A program made the translations under genes and the position numbers. Shown here in pieces: positions 15,252 to 17,319 of a stretch of 17,319 bases of DNA. This DNA is from Bacillota bacterium (GTDB lineage: Bacteria; Bacillota; Clostridia; Lachnospirales; Cellulosilyticaceae), in the NCBI GenBank assembly GCA_023457875.1, contig JAEXBC010000050.1:1-17319 (forward strand), written 5' to 3'. The notes beneath the pieces are model-generated. The model was not told the DNA's origin. It searched no databases and saw only the letters and a list, made by a program, of their open reading frames with translations. The first letter of the stretch is position 1. Every line of letters starts with the position of its first letter.

Positions 15252-16160
15252 ATGAAAGAACAATTTAAGTCGGGTTTTGTATCTATTATTGGGCGTCCCA
15301 ACGTAGGAAAGTCTACGCTGATGAACAAATTAATAGGTGAAAAAGTGGCAATCATGTCTAATAAGCCACAAACCACAAGAAATCGTATTCAAACGGTATT
15401 GACGACGGAGCATTATCAAGCTATTTTTATTGATACACCCGGCATTCATACGCCTAAAAATAAATTAGGAGAATTTATGGTGAAATCAGCCATAACCACC
15501 TTGAATGAAGTAGATATCGTATTTTATTTAGTAGAGGCTGAGCCCTTTATAGGCAAAACAGATCAAGATATTATTGAACGTTTAAAAACCATTCAAACCC
15601 CTGTTTTTTTATGTATTAATAAAATCGATAGTGTCTCTAAAGAAGTGGTGCTCAAAACCATAGAAGCTTACCGTGACAAGTATCCATTTAAGGAAATTAT
15701 TCCAATCTCTGCCTATGAAAACACCAATGTAGATGCTATTTTAAAATGTATTCCAACCTATTTGCCAGAAGGACCACAATTTTTTCCAAGTGATATGCTA
15801 ACTGATCAGCCAGAAAGACAAATCGTTGCTGAAATCATACGTGAGAAGGCACTTCACTTATTAGATAAGGAGATTCCACATGGTATCGCAATAGAAATCG
15901 AAACCATGAAAAAGCGGGAAGAAGGCGATATGGTAGATATTGAAGCCACCATTGTTTGTGAGAGAGACTCCCATAAACGGATTATCATTGGCAAGGAGGG
16001 GCAAATGATTAAAGCCATCGGTTCCAAAGCTCGTTATGATATTGAACGTCTTCTTGGCTCAAAAATTTATTTAACTCTATGGGTAAAGGTTAAGAAAAAT
16101 TGGAGAGATAGTGATTTTCTCATTAAAAATTATGGTTATAATAAAGGTGATTTAAGATAA
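15252..16160 (+). CDS. era: GTPase Era
   Basis: Era is an essential-type GTPase that binds the 3' end of 16S rRNA and assists 30S subunit assembly at the inner face of the membrane. This 302-residue protein has the full set: G1 GRPNVGKS (14-21), the switch region NKPQTTRNRI, G3 DTPG (61-64), G4 NKID (123-126), SAYENTNVD as G5, and a C-terminal KH domain with GKEG at 247-250 followed by QMIKAIGSKARYDIE. Length is normal. The SD is a consensus AGGAGG (15241-15246). It lies downstream of ybeY, whose product acts on the same rRNA end. Confidence 0.97.
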   Translation: MKEQFKSGFVSIIGRPNVGKSTLMNKLIGEKVAIMSNKPQTTRNRIQTVLTTEHYQAIFIDTPGIHTPKNKLGEFMVKSAITTLNEVDIVFYLVEAEPFIGKTDQDIIERLKTIQTPVFLCINKIDSVSKEVVLKTIEAYRDKYPFKEIIPISAYENTNVDAILKCIPTYLPEGPQFFPSDMLTDQPERQIVAEIIREKALHLLDKEIPHGIAIEIETMKKREEGDMVDIEATIVCERDSHKRIIIGKEGQMIKAIGSKARYDIERLLGSKIYLTLWVKVKKNWRDSDFLIKNYGYNKGDLR

Positions 16161-16204
16161 ACTTGTCAAGGCTCTTGCAATTGGTAGTTTTTTTGTAGGA
16201 TAAT
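16161..16204 (+). promoter_or_regulatory. Candidate promoter for yqzL-recO, with a weak hairpin
   Basis: TTGCAA (16175-16180), 18 bases, GATAAT (16199-16204) reads as a sigma-A promoter with four of six and five of six matches. The same stretch holds CAAG-GCT-CTTG (16167-16177), a short hairpin followed at a distance by seven Ts (16188-16194). That could be a poor terminator of era, but the T run starts about ten bases after the stem, so I favour the promoter reading. Confidence 0.35.
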
Positions 16205-16227
16205 TAAGTTAAATTTACGCAACTTAA
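16204..16227 (+). repeat. Inverted repeat before yqzL
   Basis: TTAAGTT (16204-16210) and AACTTAA (16221-16227) are perfect 7-base arms around a 10-base loop. They lie just after the candidate -10 box and before the yqzL SD, a position suited to an operator or a 5' UTR hairpin. No T run follows. Chance is possible in such AT-rich sequence. Confidence 0.3.
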
Positions 16228-16256
16228 CTATAAATAAACGATTAGGGGGCTATAAA

Positions 16257-16397
16257 ATGTTACAAGAATTTTGGAGATGTTTTATGACAACTGGACGTAT
16301 CGATACCTACATACTTTTTAAAGAGTATGAACGAGAATATTATTGTCATAGTGCTGCCAACGAACCACCTAAACAAGATATAAATGAGGTAGGGTAA
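16257..16397 (+). CDS. yqzL: YqzL family small protein
   Basis: A 46-residue open frame starts at ATG 16257 with AGGGGG (16244-16249) upstream. Its N-terminal half, MLQEFWRCFMTTGRIDTYIL followed by FKEYE, matches the YqzL pattern of an aromatic start, a TG(N/R)I(D/E)TYLLFKE core and a variable tail. YqzL is a tiny protein of unknown function encoded between era and recO in many Firmicutes, exactly this position. The recO start lies six bases after its stop, and the recO SD is inside the yqzL 3' end, so the two are probably translated together. Nothing more can be said of its role. Confidence 0.88.
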   Translation: MLQEFWRCFMTTGRIDTYILFKEYEREYYCHSAANEPPKQDINEVG

Positions 16398-16403
16398 TGT
16401 AAC

Positions 16404-17162
16404 ATGATTATACGAACAAAAGCACTTGTTATTAAAGAAAATATTGTTGGAGAGAGTGATAAGTATATCACTCTCTTTACTAAGGAGTTAGGGAAAATTC
16501 AAGTTCTTGCCCAAAAAGCCAAAAAAGCAGATAAAGGATTTGCATCAGCGACTCAGTTATTTGTGTATGGTGATTTTATGCTAGCCTCTTATAAAGATAC
16601 ATATCGCTTAGTCAATGTAGATATTATTGAAATGTTTCATAATATACGAAATCATTTATCTGCACTAAGTTATGCAAGCTATATTATTGAGTTTGTCCAA
16701 TATGTTACAGAGCCCAATTTGCCACAAAACGAGTTATTACATCTCACCTTGGTTACGCTAAAAGTATTGTCAAAGCGGCAAGAGGACTTTAGGCACCTTA
16801 GGCGTGTTTATGAACTTCGGGCACTAGGTGTGTTAGGCCTTATGCTACAGCTTGAGTGCTGCATCGAATGTGGTGAGTGCGTCATAAAGGAAGAGAAAGC
16901 TACTTATTATATTTCAGCAAAAGCAGGAGGTGTGGTATGTGCTTGTTGTAAAAAAGTCTTTAATGACGTTTGTCCTGTAAGTTATAGTACACTGTTTACT
17001 ATGCATTATATTTTGAATGCCTCCTTAAAGGAACTTTATCATTTTCAAATCAGTCCTAATATTCAAGAGGAATTAGATAGGGTTTGCACCCAATATGTGC
17101 AATATTATGTAGACAAGACTTTTAAAACATTAGATTTTATTGATCGAACGGATGCTTTATAA
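16404..17162 (+). CDS. recO: DNA repair protein RecO
   Basis: RecO is the recombination mediator that helps RecA replace single-strand-binding protein, acting with RecR in gap repair. This 252-residue protein has the N-terminal OB fold (about 1-80) with the family opening IIRTKALVIKENIVGESDKY and ARLxT-equivalent LFTKELGKI. A helical region follows, then a zinc-ribbon motif with Cys153, Cys156 and Cys159 on one side and Cys179 and Cys182 on the other. Length is typical. The SD AGGTAGGG lies in the end of yqzL. It is followed 46 bases later by polA, with no terminator visible, so read-through into polA is likely. Confidence 0.95.
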   Translation: MIIRTKALVIKENIVGESDKYITLFTKELGKIQVLAQKAKKADKGFASATQLFVYGDFMLASYKDTYRLVNVDIIEMFHNIRNHLSALSYASYIIEFVQYVTEPNLPQNELLHLTLVTLKVLSKRQEDFRHLRRVYELRALGVLGLMLQLECCIECGECVIKEEKATYYISAKAGGVVCACCKKVFNDVCPVSYSTLFTMHYILNASLKELYHFQISPNIQEELDRVCTQYVQYYVDKTFKTLDFIDRTDAL

Positions 17163-17208
17163 ATTTACAAAAGATACAATCTCTTTAAATAAATGATAGA
17201 GGTGTTTT

Positions 17209-17319
17209 ATGAAACAGAAATTATTGTTAATTGACGGACATAGCATTGCCCATCGTGCGTTTTATGGTGTACCCCTTCTAACTAATGGACAAGGTCAGTA
17301 TACTAACGCTGTATATGGT
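17209..17319 (+). CDS. polA: DNA polymerase I, N-terminal fragment (3' end outside window)
   Basis: The last 37 codons of the window open a new gene at ATG 17209, with SD GAGGTG about six bases upstream. The peptide starts MKQKLLLIDGHSIAHRAFYG and continues to a TNAVYG motif, the N-terminus of the 5'-3' exonuclease domain of DNA polymerase I. The metal-binding Asp9 of the LIDG motif and the RAFY helix start are both present. The remaining ~840 residues expected for the family lie outside. Identification rests on this short but diagnostic region; a stand-alone 5'-3' exonuclease cannot be fully excluded. Confidence 0.9.
   Translation, partial: MKQKLLLIDGHSIAHRAFYGVPLLTNGQGQYTNAVYG

Overview
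The window looks like a chromosomal segment of an AT-rich, spore-forming Firmicute, most likely a clostridium (Lachnospiraceae/Cellulosilyticum-like, an inference from gene content and style only). Every supported gene is on the + strand. Evidence for the lineage: purine-rich Shine-Dalgarno (SD) sequences such as AGGAGG and AGGGGG, the sporulation genes yqfC and yqfD, the Bacillus/Clostridium gene order yqfC-yqfD-phoH-yqfF(pgpH)-ybeY-era-yqzL-recO, and a YesM/YesN plus LplB/YtcP-type sugar uptake locus.

Region 1 (1-1375): the C-terminal half of the disaggregase ClpB, closed by a strong intrinsic terminator.

Region 2 (1376-10050): one carbohydrate sensing and uptake locus. A promoter region with three GTAC-centred elements precedes a membrane-anchored family 1 solute-binding protein without a lipobox. 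It is followed by a YesM-type histidine kinase and a YesN-type (REC + AraC) response regulator, then two permeases and a highly codon-biased lipoprotein solute-binding protein. A long hairpin terminator closes the locus. The likely logic is that the first binding protein and the kinase/regulator pair sense an extracellular (oligo)saccharide and switch on the permeases and second binding protein. No ATPase is encoded, so an MsmX-like shared ATPase elsewhere is expected. The substrate cannot be read from the sequence.

Region 3 (10051-17319): a conserved sporulation/RNA/ribosome-maturation cluster. It holds yqfC and yqfD (sporulation), phoH (ATPase), yqfF/pgpH (c-di-AMP phosphodiesterase), ybeY (rRNA endonuclease), era (30S assembly GTPase), tiny yqzL, recO (recombination mediator) and the first 37 codons of polA. 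Genes are tightly packed and yqfD overlaps phoH. A promoter with both sigma-A-like and sigma-E-like elements lies before yqfC. A possible 15-codon ORF leads into yqfF by an ATGA overlap, and a small perfect hairpin lies just before the era ribosome binding site.

No rRNA, tRNA, CRISPR array, insertion sequence or phage gene was seen, and no intergenic stretch exceeds 300 bases. Most of the window is ordinary conserved chromosome. I do not see clear evidence of a wholly new system. The items most worth a second look are the predicted three-component sensing module with its GTAC-element promoter, the hairpin-spaced ribosome binding site of the first binding protein, and the small ORF before yqfF.
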